From positions 1 through 64,000 of the forward strand of contig JBCCAY010000005.1 in the NCBI GenBank assembly GCA_039814575.1: DNA of 64,000 bases, read 5' to 3'. Positions 43,413 to 52,410 of the stretch are shown here, piece by piece. Both the position numbers and the translations under genes were made by a program. The stretch comes from MED-G105 sp039814575 (lineage in GTDB: Bacteria; Pseudomonadota; Alphaproteobacteria; Caulobacterales; Parvularculaceae). Under the pieces are notes generated by a model that made no database searches, was not told the origin of the DNA, and saw nothing but the letters and a program-made list of their open reading frames with translations. Position 1 is the stretch's first letter; the number at the start of each line of letters is the position of its first letter.

Positions 43413-44144
43413 TCAACCGAAACTAACCCGCAAAGGCCGCGGCGCGTCGGGCGCGAGCTTGGCCGACGAAAAGCCGTAAACGCCGCGCGCGCCAAGCACC
43501 CAAACAGTAAAGTCAAAAAAGAGCCCGCGATAAGCGTCGTCGAGCACATTCAAGCCGCCCGTATAAGCCCCAAAAGCCGGCATAATCAGCCGCGTTTCAT
43601 CAACCGCGAAACAACGCCGGCGCACCGTTTGCTCGCCCGTTCGCACCCTGGCGCAGGGGTGCAAATGCCCCGCGACCTCGCCCGGCGGCCCGGCGATGTC
43701 TGGCTCATGGGTGAAGTAAAGGCCGCCAAGCCGCAAATCACCGGCTGTCTCGCCAGCGAATCGCGCCGGCGGCGCGGGGTCGTGATTGCCGCTGATCCAG
43801 ATCCAATGGGTTTTGCGCGTTAAGTCCGAAAGCGCGTCCGCATCGTCCGCGTCCATGCGCGCTTCGGCGCCGCCGTCATGGAACGCGTCGCCAAGGGAAA
43901 TGACGCGTTCAGGGTTCCACCGGTCGATCAGCACCGCAAGCCGGCGTAATGTGGTGCGCGTGTCATAAGGCGGCAGCAAAAGCCCTTTAGACGCGTAAGA
44001 CGTGCTCTTTTCGAAGTGCAGATCAGAGACGATGAGCGCGCCTTCAGCCGGCCAGAACGCGGCGCCGGCGGTCGTCAAAATCAGGCGTTCGCCATTGACG
44101 AGAATGGTCGGTTCTTCGCTCTTTGTCTCCGCGGAATCTTTCAT
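43413..44144 (-). CDS. pdeM: PdeM, ligase-associated DNA-repair phosphoesterase
   Basis: A 243-residue calcineurin-like metallophosphoesterase. Metal-binding motifs appear in order: SDLHFEKS, SLGDAFHDGG, WISGNHDPAPP and GHLHPCARV. In many bacteria this gene follows the Lhr-type helicase in the ligase-associated DNA damage response set, and here the ATGA overlap (44141-44144) with the helicase stop shows the pairing. Predicted role: nuclease or phosphoesterase in DNA end processing. Cytoplasmic. Confidence 0.9.
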   Translation of the reverse strand: MKDSAETKSEEPTILVNGERLILTTAGAAFWPAEGALIVSDLHFEKSTSYASKGLLLPPYDTRTTLRRLAVLIDRWNPERVISLGDAFHDGGAEARMDADDADALSDLTRKTHWIWISGNHDPAPPARFAGETAGDLRLGGLYFTHEPDIAGPPGEVAGHLHPCARVRTGEQTVRRRCFAVDETRLIMPAFGAYTGGLNVLDDAYRGLFFDFTVWVLGARGVYGFSSAKLAPDAPRPLRVSFG

Positions 44145-46621
44145 GCTCTCGCTTTCGGGCCCGCTTTAGCGTTTACAGCGCTGTCGCCCATCGCCTCTTC
44201 AATGAGGGCGTCCGCCGCTTCGGCCAGCATAGCTTCGCGCCCCTCGCCAATGACCGGATCTTTATTGATCTCCATCATCACCGGCACCGCAAGGGGCGAG
44301 ACCCGCTCTAAACACTGATGCCGCACGCGGCCTTTTATCCGGGCCAGCAAGTCTGACAACCGGCTGAGGTCAAGATAGCCGCCCGAAGCGTCGGCCCAGG
44401 CCGCTTGTAAGAGAATGTGATTCGGCTCGTGCTCGCGCAAGACGTCGAAGATAAGGTCCGACGAAAACGTCACCTGGCGGCCGGATTTCTCCTGGCCCGG
44501 ATAGCGCCGCTCGATGAGGCCGGCGATCACCGCGCAATTGCGAAAGGTGCGTTTCATCAGAATGGAATTGGCAAGCCAGCTTTCCAGGTCATCGCCGAGC
44601 ATGTCTTCATCGAAGAGATCATCCATATCGACGTCGCCCATATCCTTACGCGACCAAACGGACAGGGAATACTCCGTCGCCACAAATCCCAAAGGCTGCG
44701 CGCCGCCGCGCTCTAAGCGTCGCGTGATCAGCGTGCCAAGCGTCTGATGGGCGAGGATACCGTCAAAGGGATAGCAGACGAGAAAATGCCGGTTGCCGTT
44801 CGGGAAGGTTTCGACGAGCAACTCGTCCGCCTCAGGAATAATCGAGCATTCGCGTTGCTTCTCAAGCCACTCACGTATGGGATCCGGCAGTCGCGTCCAA
44901 TAGTCCGGGTCTTGCACCATGCGCCGCACACGATCCGCGAGATAAGACGACAAGGGAAACCGCCCACCGCCCCAGGTGGGAATGCGCGGGTCTTCGCCAG
45001 GCGCGCGCGTCACTAAAACATCGGGCCCTGAAATGCCTTCAAAGCGCAGCACCTCGCCGGCGAACATAAACGTGTCGCCCGGCTGCATGCCTTCGAAATA
45101 CCACTCCTCCATCGTGCCGAGCTTGCGGCCGGGACGCGTCGGCCCGCGCTTCGAGGCGAGACGCACATTCATTGCCGCCGCTTCGACAATCGTGCCGGCG
45201 TTCATGCGGAACTGCTGGGCGACGCGGGCGTTGCGGATGCGATAGCGCCCGTCGGCGCCTTTAACGATGCGCTTATAGCGATCATAGGCGCGCAAGGCGT
45301 AGCCGCCGCTGGCGACAAACTCTAAGGCGCGGTCGAACGTCGCCCGATCCAACGACTTATAGGGCGCGGCGCTCACGACTTCCGCATAAAGATCGTCCGG
45401 ATAGAACGGCCCGGCGCTGGCGACGCCTGTAATGTGCTGGGCGAGAACGTCGAGCGCCCCAAGGCGCCACGGCTCGCCGTCAAGCGCGCCTTCATCGATC
45501 GCGTCTTTCGCAGCCAAGCATTCCAACACCGAAAAGCGGTTGTCCGGCGCCATCAATGCGCGCGACGGCTCGTTCATGCGGTGATTGGCGCGGCCGATGC
45601 GTTGCGTCAGCCGGCTTGCGCCTTTTGGGGCACCAATCTGGATAACGAGGTCGACGTCGCCCCAATCAATGCCGAGATCGAGGGTCGAAGTGCACACCAC
45701 CGCACGTAAATCGCCACGGGTCATCGCCGCCTCGACTTTGCGACGCTGCGCGACATCAAGCGAACCATGGTGAAGCGCGATCGCGAGATTATCGTCATTC
45801 ATGCGCCAGAGCGCCTGGAACGTCATTTCCGCCTGGCTGCGCGTGTTCACGAAAACCAGCGTGAGCCCAGCGTTTTTGATCTCCTCATAAAGCTCGCCCC
45901 ACACATGGCGGGCAGAGTGACCGGACCATGGGATACGGTTCTCTGAATTCAGCACCCGGACGTTCGCCTTCGCGCCGCCCTCAGCGCGGATCAAAAGCGC
46001 CTCCTCTGCGCCCTCCACTTGCGGCGTCAGATAGTCGAGCAGGGTCTGAGGGTCGTCCACGGTCGCGGAAAGGCCCGTGAGCCGCAAACCCGGCGCAACA
46101 GCACGCAAGCGGGCGATCGCCAGCGCCAACAAGTGGCCGCGCTTGGTGTTGCCGATGGCGTGGAGTTCATCGAGAATGATTGTCTTTAACCCCGAGAAAT
46201 AGTCAGCGCTGTCGGCGTGCGAGAGGAGTAAGGAGATCTGCTCCGGCGTCGTTAGCAAGATGTCCGGCGGATTGACCTTCTGGCGCTGACGGCGGGCGAC
46301 GGGCGTATCGCCGGTGCGGGTTTCAACATTGAACGCGAGCCCCATTTCATCAATCGGCGCGGAGACGTTACGGGCGATATCCACCGCAAGCGCCTTCAAG
46401 GGCGAGACATAAAGCGTGTGCAGACCATTGCCGGCGCCGTTTTCCGCCAAGTCGATCAGAGGCGGCAGAAACCCGGCGAGGGTCTTGCCGCCGCCGGTGG
46501 GCGCGATGAGGAGATGCGAGCGCCCTTCCCACGCGGCTTTCAGACACGCCAATTGGTGCGCTCGCGGTCGCCAGCCGCGCGCGTCGAACCACGCGTTAAA
46601 ATTCGCCGGCAGCGTCGTCAC
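44141..46621 (-). CDS. Ligase-associated DEXH-box helicase (Lhr family)
   Basis: An 826-residue superfamily 2 helicase. Motifs: Walker A IAPTGGGKTLAGFLPP near 40-52, DEXH as ILDELHAIG, TGLSATVDD (motif III), VFVNTRSQAEMTF (motif IV) and QRIGRANHR (motif VI). The Lhr C-terminal winged-helix and DUF4145-like region follow. The start is GTG at 46621 with GAGGAC upstream. It is translationally coupled to pdeM. The ATP-dependent DNA ligase and exonuclease genes that normally complete this set are not beside it; a 2'-5' RNA ligase-like gene takes the upstream place. Confidence 0.92.
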   Translation of the reverse strand: MTTLPANFNAWFDARGWRPRAHQLACLKAAWEGRSHLLIAPTGGGKTLAGFLPPLIDLAENGAGNGLHTLYVSPLKALAVDIARNVSAPIDEMGLAFNVETRTGDTPVARRQRQKVNPPDILLTTPEQISLLLSHADSADYFSGLKTIILDELHAIGNTKRGHLLALAIARLRAVAPGLRLTGLSATVDDPQTLLDYLTPQVEGAEEALLIRAEGGAKANVRVLNSENRIPWSGHSARHVWGELYEEIKNAGLTLVFVNTRSQAEMTFQALWRMNDDNLAIALHHGSLDVAQRRKVEAAMTRGDLRAVVCTSTLDLGIDWGDVDLVIQIGAPKGASRLTQRIGRANHRMNEPSRALMAPDNRFSVLECLAAKDAIDEGALDGEPWRLGALDVLAQHITGVASAGPFYPDDLYAEVVSAAPYKSLDRATFDRALEFVASGGYALRAYDRYKRIVKGADGRYRIRNARVAQQFRMNAGTIVEAAAMNVRLASKRGPTRPGRKLGTMEEWYFEGMQPGDTFMFAGEVLRFEGISGPDVLVTRAPGEDPRIPTWGGGRFPLSSYLADRVRRMVQDPDYWTRLPDPIREWLEKQRECSIIPEADELLVETFPNGNRHFLVCYPFDGILAHQTLGTLITRRLERGGAQPLGFVATEYSLSVWSRKDMGDVDMDDLFDEDMLGDDLESWLANSILMKRTFRNCAVIAGLIERRYPGQEKSGRQVTFSSDLIFDVLREHEPNHILLQAAWADASGGYLDLSRLSDLLARIKGRVRHQCLERVSPLAVPVMMEINKDPVIGEGREAMLAEAADALIEEAMGDSAVNAKAGPKARA

Positions 46622-46635
46622 GGTTCGGTTTGTCC

Positions 46636-47160
46636 TCAGCTTCTAAAAAACGCCAACGCCCCGAGCGGAACCCACGGGCCTCCATCATAGCGCCAAACCT
46701 GCACGCCCTCGACCATCGCTGCAAAGGGCTCAAATGTCGCTGAGAGATGACTGTAGAGCCCTACAGCTTCTTGCGCCGTTACTTTGTTCTGAATGGTGAC
46801 GTGCGGGCGAAACCCCTGACGGTCTTGTACAATGAGCCATGGCTTAAACGCCGCCGCGAGCCGCGAACGAAAGGCGCTAAGTCCTTCGGACTCGATGCGA
46901 TATGCCGTACCGCGCCCCATCTTCATCAAGCCGGTGACCATAGCGGCGACGGGCGCGCCCGGCATCGCCTCGGCAAGCCGCTGAATAACTGCCGCTTCCT
47001 CCGCACCCGGTAAATTATGAAAGAGCGTCAAATGCGCAGGGATCTTGTTCAACGCCGGTGGAAAATACTGCCGCCGCTGCGCCTCAAAGAAGTCTTGCGT
47101 CTCAACGTCGAATTGCGCGGTGAGAATAATCGGCCGCCGATCGTCGACGCCCTCCGCCAC
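46636..47160 (-). CDS. thpR: 2'-5' RNA ligase / cyclic phosphodiesterase family protein (2H)
   Basis: A 174-residue 2H-phosphoesterase-superfamily protein. The two catalytic HxT motifs are HLTLFHNLP near 42 and HVTIQNKV near 120. ThpR-type enzymes hydrolyse RNA 2',3'-cyclic phosphates. The start is GTG at 47160. It is placed 14 bp after the purL-bolA stop and 14 bp before the helicase start, so it is probably co-transcribed with both neighbours. The gene symbol is by family only. Confidence 0.8.
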   Translation of the reverse strand: MAEGVDDRRPIILTAQFDVETQDFFEAQRRQYFPPALNKIPAHLTLFHNLPGAEEAAVIQRLAEAMPGAPVAAMVTGLMKMGRGTAYRIESEGLSAFRSRLAAAFKPWLIVQDRQGFRPHVTIQNKVTAQEAVGLYSHLSATFEPFAAMVEGVQVWRYDGGPWVPLGALAFFRS

Positions 47161-47174
47161 TTTACCCGGCCGCG

Positions 47175-49958
47175 CTATTCTTTGGCTTCCGTTTCAAGCG
47201 CCAAAGCGTGCAATTCACCGCCCATTTTGCCTTTGAGCGCTTTATAGACAAGCTGGTGCTGCTGAACACGGTTCTTCCCGTTGAAAGCCGCGGAGATAAT
47301 CCGTGCTCGGTAGTGATCGCCGTCCCCCGCCAGATCTTCGATTTCGATCTCAGCGTCCGGCATGGCTTCAAGGATCATCGTCTTAATCGCATCGGCGGCC
47401 ATGGGCATGGGGGCGCTCTCCGTTTCTTGGGGCTCGGTTTGCTCGGTCGCGCTCATATAAACCTCAAGGGGGCGCGACCACAATTCATGTAAATCAAGAA
47501 GACCAATCGAATCTGCCTCATCAAGGCGAATGAAATTGCCGCCGAACCGGCCGATCCGTGCGGCTTGAACGCCGGCCATCGCGGCTTTCAACAGAAGCGT
47601 GTCGGCGGCGCCAGGCGCGGCGGCGAACAGATAACGCCCCTGGTCCTCACCGAACCAGAACGCGGCTGCGCGCGCCTTGACAGGCGTCTTCAATTCAAGG
47701 CCTTCACCGGACGCGAGCGCCATTTCGGCTGCAGCGACCAAAAGCCCGCCATCGGAAACGTCGTGGCACGCCGTGATAAGTCCTTCAGCGATCAGCTTAC
47801 GGATAAGTTCGCCATTACGACGCTCGGCTTCGAGGTCCACTGGCGGCGGCGGCCCAGCTTCGAGCCCTTCAATGCCGAAGAGATCGCGCAAATAAAGCGA
47901 TTGCCCCAGATGGCCGCGCGTAACGCCGACGGCGATCAATTCGTCGCCGGCCTGCGCGCCGCCGACGCGAACCGCGCGGCCCACATCGTCCATGAGGCCG
48001 ACGCCGCCAACCGCCGGCGTCGGCGGGATCGCCGCACCGTTCGTCTCATTGTAGAGCGAGACATTGCCGGAAACGACCGGATAGTTCAGCGCCTCGCAAG
48101 CCTCTTTCATGCCTTCAATGGCGCCGGCGAACTCGGCCATGATTTCAGGCCGCTCCGGATTGCCGAAATTGAGGCAATTGGTGATCGCCAAAGGCGCGGC
48201 GCCCACCGCGCAGATATTGCGATAGGTCTCAGCGACGGCGGCGATCGCCCCCATGCGCGGATCGGCCTTCACATAGCGGGGCGTGACGTCGGTCGCGATC
48301 GCCAACGCCCGGTTTGTTCCGTGCACGCGCACCAGCGCCGCATCGCCGCCAGGCCCGACAACCGTGTCGCCCATGACCGTGTGATCATATTGCGACCAAA
48401 TCCAGCTTCTCGAACAAAGATCCGGGCCCGACATGAGATCGCCGAGCGCCGTCAACAGAGAGTGCGCCCCAGCGCCGTCAGCGAGATTGACGGTCTCTTC
48501 ATTATACTCCGCCGACGCCGCATCAATGACGCCGGTTTCTTTCAAATTATCCGCCGCCGCAACAACACCTGATAGGTCGGCATCAGCGCCAGGCTTTAAT
48601 CGGGCGTAGATCTTCGCCTCGCCAGACGTCACCGTCATCGCCGCGGCGTCGAGCCCTTCAAGCGCGTTCAATCGATCATCAATCAACGCCTCGGCGAGCG
48701 CTTTGATTTCCGCTTCATCTTTATCGGGCGCTTCGAAAGAGACCAACGCCTCGCGCACCGGCAAGACCGGGTCTTCCAGCGCTGCAGGCGGGTCTTTAGG
48801 CGTAAACGGACGGTCATAGGCCGGCGCTTCATCAGCGAGCGGCCCGAGCGGCAAATCCGCCTCGACCGCGCCCTTGTGCTCAACGACAATATGTCCCGTC
48901 GCCGTCGTTTCGCCGATTACAGCGAAATCAACGCCCCATTTATCAAAGATGGCGCGCGCGGCGTCTTCTTTGCCGGGCTTTAACACCATCAGCATACGCT
49001 CTTGGCTTTCTGAGAGCATCATCTCATAGGCCGTCATGTTCTCTTCGCGCTGCGGCACGGCGTCGAGCTTCAGGTGAATGCCGCCCTCGCCCATGGCAGC
49101 GCCCTTCGAGGCCATCTCAATCGATGAGGAGGTGAGGCCCGCCGCGCCCATGTCTTGGATGGCGATGATGGCGTCGGAGTTCATCAACTCCAGACACGCT
49201 TCTAAGAGCAGCTTCTCCGTAAACGGATCGCCCACCTGAACGGTCGGGCGCTTCTCTTCGGAGGCGTCGTCGAACTCCGCCGAGGCCATCGTCGCGCCGT
49301 GGATGCCGTCGCGGCCCGTCTTCGCGCCCACATAAACGACGGGGTTGCCGGCCCCGCGCGCGGCCGAATAAAAGACTTTCGCTTTCTCAGCGACGCCGAC
49401 GCACATGGCGTTGACGAGGATATTGCCGTTATAGCCGGCGTCGAAATTGGTCTCGCCGCCCACCGTCGGCACGCCCATGCAATTGCCATAGCCGCCAATG
49501 CCGGCGACGACGCCGCCGACGAGATGGCGGGTGCGCTTATTGTCCCAGGCGCCGAAGCGAAGCGCGTTCATATTCGCCACGGGCCGCGCGCCCATCGTGA
49601 AGACGTCGCGCATGATGCCGCCGACGCCCGTCGCTGCGCCCTGATAGGGCTCAATGAAGGACGGGTGATTGTGGCTTTCCATTTTGAAAACCGCCACCAA
49701 AGGCACGCCGTCTTTGTCATTGCCGATGTCGATGATGCCGGCGTTCTCCCCCGGCCCTTGCACCACCCAGGGCGCCGTCGTCGGCAGGGTTTTCAGATGC
49801 TTGCGCGAAGACTTGTAAGAACAGTGCTCCGACCACATGACGGAGAAGAGGCCAAGTTCAAGTAAGTTCGGCGCGCGGCCGAGGCTCTTTTCGATGCGGT
49901 CATACTCATCAGGCTTCAGCCCATGGTCGGCGACAATTTGCGGCGTAATTTCAGTCAT
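47175..49958 (-). CDS. purL: PurL (FGAM synthase large subunit) fused in frame to a BolA-family protein
   Basis: A 927-residue ORF. Residues 1-834 are PurL of the PurLQS type: MTEITPQIVADHGL, then WSEHCSYKSSRKHL and GVGGIMRDVFTMGARP, with the second half starting SRSWIWSQYDHTVMGDTVVG. Between Tyr381 and Leu505 the linker of the two halves is roughly 95 residues longer than usual and matches no domain I know. Residues 851-927 are a complete BolA/IbaG-type protein (AGDGDHYRARIISAAF, VQQHQLVYKALKG-KMGGELHALAL). No stop separates the two, although a GGAGAGC site 8-14 bp upstream of the ATG at 47408 could also start BolA alone. The ATG at 49958 has GAAGG upstream. PurS and PurQ are at 60.4-61.3 kb. 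Confidence 0.93.
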   Translation of the reverse strand: MTEITPQIVADHGLKPDEYDRIEKSLGRAPNLLELGLFSVMWSEHCSYKSSRKHLKTLPTTAPWVVQGPGENAGIIDIGNDKDGVPLVAVFKMESHNHPSFIEPYQGAATGVGGIMRDVFTMGARPVANMNALRFGAWDNKRTRHLVGGVVAGIGGYGNCMGVPTVGGETNFDAGYNGNILVNAMCVGVAEKAKVFYSAARGAGNPVVYVGAKTGRDGIHGATMASAEFDDASEEKRPTVQVGDPFTEKLLLEACLELMNSDAIIAIQDMGAAGLTSSSIEMASKGAAMGEGGIHLKLDAVPQREENMTAYEMMLSESQERMLMVLKPGKEDAARAIFDKWGVDFAVIGETTATGHIVVEHKGAVEADLPLGPLADEAPAYDRPFTPKDPPAALEDPVLPVREALVSFEAPDKDEAEIKALAEALIDDRLNALEGLDAAAMTVTSGEAKIYARLKPGADADLSGVVAAADNLKETGVIDAASAEYNEETVNLADGAGAHSLLTALGDLMSGPDLCSRSWIWSQYDHTVMGDTVVGPGGDAALVRVHGTNRALAIATDVTPRYVKADPRMGAIAAVAETYRNICAVGAAPLAITNCLNFGNPERPEIMAEFAGAIEGMKEACEALNYPVVSGNVSLYNETNGAAIPPTPAVGGVGLMDDVGRAVRVGGAQAGDELIAVGVTRGHLGQSLYLRDLFGIEGLEAGPPPPVDLEAERRNGELIRKLIAEGLITACHDVSDGGLLVAAAEMALASGEGLELKTPVKARAAAFWFGEDQGRYLFAAAPGAADTLLLKAAMAGVQAARIGRFGGNFIRLDEADSIGLLDLHELWSRPLEVYMSATEQTEPQETESAPMPMAADAIKTMILEAMPDAEIEIEDLAGDGDHYRARIISAAFNGKNRVQQHQLVYKALKGKMGGELHALALETEAKE

Positions 49959-50195
49959 GGCCTTCGCGGCGTTGTAAGTTAAAAGGGCGTTATCAGTTTC
50001 AGAACCAACCCTACGATTGAGGGGCGTCTTAGGCCGGTTGAGCGTCCGGCGCAATTACGCCGGCCACCCCGCCGCCGTCTTCTTGCTCAAAAAGCGCCCC
50101 GTCGCTCACGAGCGCCTCACAATACCGCCAGATTAAGGCCCTTTGGGCAGGCGGCGGCTTGCGCGCTGACGACAATCGGGGCCAAACGGTTACCC

Positions 50196-51227
50196 ATGGA
50201 CATCAAAGAATCCGTCAAAGCCTATTACGGCTCCGTGCTGCAGTCCTCCGACGATCTCGCGACAGACGCCTGCTGCACTTTGGAAGAAACCCCGCCGGCG
50301 ATCGCCGCTGCCATCGCCAATGTGCACCCAGAGGTGGCGCAGCGTTATTATGGGTGCGGCCTCGTCGTGCCCCAAGGCCTCGCCGGCGCGCGGGTGCTGG
50401 ACCTTGGCTCAGGCGCGGGGCGCGACGCCTATGTCTTAGCGCAGCTGGTCGGCGAAGCTGGGTCCGTCATCGGCGTCGATATGACGCCGGCCCAATTGGC
50501 CGTCGCCAGGGCGCACGTTGACTGGCATGCGAACCGCTTCGGTTACGCCAACAGTAATGTGACATTTTTAGAAGGCGACATTGAACGCCTCCTCGATCTT
50601 AACCTCGCGCCGGAAAGCGTCGACGTCATCGTCTCCAATTGCGTGATTAATCTGTGCGCCGATAAGCGCGCCGTGTTTGACGCGGCCCACGCTTTGCTGA
50701 AGCCCGGCGGTGAGATGTATTTCGCCGACGTCTACGCCGACACCTGCGTGCCGTCGGAGGCGAAGAACGACCCGCGCGCCCATGGCGAATGCCTCGCCGG
50801 CGCGCTCTACTGGAAAGACTTTATCGACATGGCGATCGCGTCAGGGTTTGACGATCCGCGCCTCGTCGCCCACCGCCCTTTGACGGTTCGAGACGACGGC
50901 CTACGCGCGCTCCTCGGGAATGCAGCGTTTCAATCAGCGACCTATCGCCTGGTGAAAACCAGTGGCGCAACAGCCGAACCGGCTGGCGCCTATCTCGCGA
51001 CTTACGACGGATCACTGCCGGACGCGGACGGGACGTTCATCCTCGACGAGGACAACGCCTTCCCTACGGGAGGCAAGGTTACGGTCTCTTCAGAGACGGC
51101 GCAGCTTTTAAGGGAAAGCCGATTCTCGAACTGCTTTGCTGTCGAAAAATCGGACGTCGAAGAAACGTTGCAAACGCCGAACCGATCGCCTTTCAAACCG
51201 ACCAAAAGCGCGCCTTGCTGCGGCTAG
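50196..51227 (+). CDS. arsM: Arsenite methyltransferase
   Basis: A 343-residue ArsM-family enzyme. The SAM motif VLDLGSGAGRDAYVLAQLVG is followed by GVDMTPAQL. The arsenic-binding cysteines known from ArsM are present: Cys54 in RYYGCGL, a Cys in SNCVINLC and one in GECLAGALYW. It also has Cys26-Cys27 near the N-terminus and a C-terminal CCG. It methylates As(III) to mono- to trimethyl forms for volatilisation. No arsR or arsB lies beside it. The ATG at 50196 is 240 bp from the purL start in divergent orientation. Confidence 0.92.
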   Translation: MDIKESVKAYYGSVLQSSDDLATDACCTLEETPPAIAAAIANVHPEVAQRYYGCGLVVPQGLAGARVLDLGSGAGRDAYVLAQLVGEAGSVIGVDMTPAQLAVARAHVDWHANRFGYANSNVTFLEGDIERLLDLNLAPESVDVIVSNCVINLCADKRAVFDAAHALLKPGGEMYFADVYADTCVPSEAKNDPRAHGECLAGALYWKDFIDMAIASGFDDPRLVAHRPLTVRDDGLRALLGNAAFQSATYRLVKTSGATAEPAGAYLATYDGSLPDADGTFILDEDNAFPTGGKVTVSSETAQLLRESRFSNCFAVEKSDVEETLQTPNRSPFKPTKSAPCCG

Positions 51228-51363
51228 TACGCCCGCCGACATTGCTTTGCCGGGGTTTCAGCGTAGCTTGTATTCCGCGTTCGTGGCTCCATGTTTGGTG
51301 GAAGACGGCGCAAGCGGCGCTCGCCGAAAGAACCACAAGGAAAGCCATAAAGGAAAGCAAGAA

Positions 51364-52395
51364 ATGCGCACTGCTCTTTTAGCCGGCTTGGCCGCGATCT
51401 TCACCGTCGGCGCTACGGCCCCGAATGCTGGAGCAGCCGATGCGGATCACACGATCGACATCAAGGAGTGGGCAGTTCCCTATGAAGCGTCACGCCCTCG
51501 CGACCCCTTTGCTGTCGACGGCGATACCGTGTGGTTCGTCGGTCAAAAGGCGGGCTATCTCGCAAAACTCTCCGTCGCCGACGGCGCCTTCACGAAAGTC
51601 GCGCTGAAAGACGGCTCAGGCCCGCATAACCTGATTGTAGGGTCGGACGGCATTGTCTGGTACGCCGGCAATCTGACGCGACTTATTGGTCGCTATGATC
51701 CGAAAACCGAAACAATCGAAGAAATCCCCATGCCGGACGCGGCGGCGCGCGATCCGCATACGCTGGTTTTCGACACTAAAGAAGAAAACATCTGGTTCAC
51801 AGTCCAAGGCGGAAACTTTATTGGACGGCTGAATATTGAAAGCCGCAACGTCGACCTGATCCCGTCGCCAACGCCACGCTCACGGCCCTACGGAATAAAA
51901 GTCGGTCCGGACGGCGACATCTGGGTCGTTCTTTTTGGAACGAATAAAATCGCCCATATCGATCCGTCGACGCTCACCCTGAAAGAGGTCCCCCTGCCCC
52001 GCGAAGAAGCGCGTCCGCGCCGAGTGGAAGTGACCAACGACGGCCGGGTCTGGTATGGCGATTACGCTGGCGGCGTCTTAGGCGTTTATGATCCGACCGA
52101 CGAGACCTTTGAAGAATGGCCAATGCCCCAAGGCGACGACGCCCGCCCCTATGGCATGGCGTCCGACGGCGGCGGACGCATTTGGATGGTCGCCACCGGC
52201 TTTCAACCGAACATGTTCGTCGGCTTCAACCCCAAAACCGAAGCGTTCTTCAGCGAAACGCCCGTGCCGTCCGGCGGCGGCGTCATTCGGCATATGCATT
52301 ATAACGCGCCAACCGGGGCGGTGTGGTTCGGCGCCGACGCCAACACGATCGGCCGCGCGCTTGTTGAGCCGAAAGACGACGCGCCAGGATTTTAG
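51364..52395 (+). CDS. Exported beta-propeller protein, streptogramin-lyase-like (Vgb family)
   Basis: A 343-residue protein with a signal peptide (MRTALLAGLAAIFTVGATAPNAGAA, cleavage near 24). The rest is a seven-bladed beta-propeller with repeated W-(Y/F)-x-G blocks: TVWFVGQKAGYLAKL, IVWYAGNLTRLIGRYD, NIWFTVQGGNFIGRL, DIWVVLFGTNKIAHID, RVWYGDYAGGVLGVYD. It resembles virginiamycin B lyase, but export argues against an antibiotic-cleaving cytoplasmic role. The ATG at 51364 follows AAAGGAAAGCAAGAA; the longer frame from 51136 overlaps arsM and is not used. It is followed 15 bp later by a CxxCH protein, likely a functional pair. Confidence 0.82.
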   Translation: MRTALLAGLAAIFTVGATAPNAGAADADHTIDIKEWAVPYEASRPRDPFAVDGDTVWFVGQKAGYLAKLSVADGAFTKVALKDGSGPHNLIVGSDGIVWYAGNLTRLIGRYDPKTETIEEIPMPDAAARDPHTLVFDTKEENIWFTVQGGNFIGRLNIESRNVDLIPSPTPRSRPYGIKVGPDGDIWVVLFGTNKIAHIDPSTLTLKEVPLPREEARPRRVEVTNDGRVWYGDYAGGVLGVYDPTDETFEEWPMPQGDDARPYGMASDGGGRIWMVATGFQPNMFVGFNPKTEAFFSETPVPSGGGVIRHMHYNAPTGAVWFGADANTIGRALVEPKDDAPGF

Positions 52396-52410
52396 ACGCG
52401 GGCTGGAGCG

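Noticed and set aside
47565..48572. A 335-codon plus-strand ORF opposite purL
   Set aside because: Antisense to conserved PurL sequence, Arg-rich, no recognisable domain.
51136..51363. Upstream extension of the beta-propeller ORF overlapping arsM
   Set aside because: The start at 51364 has a strong ribosome site and a proper signal peptide; the extension would bury the signal.
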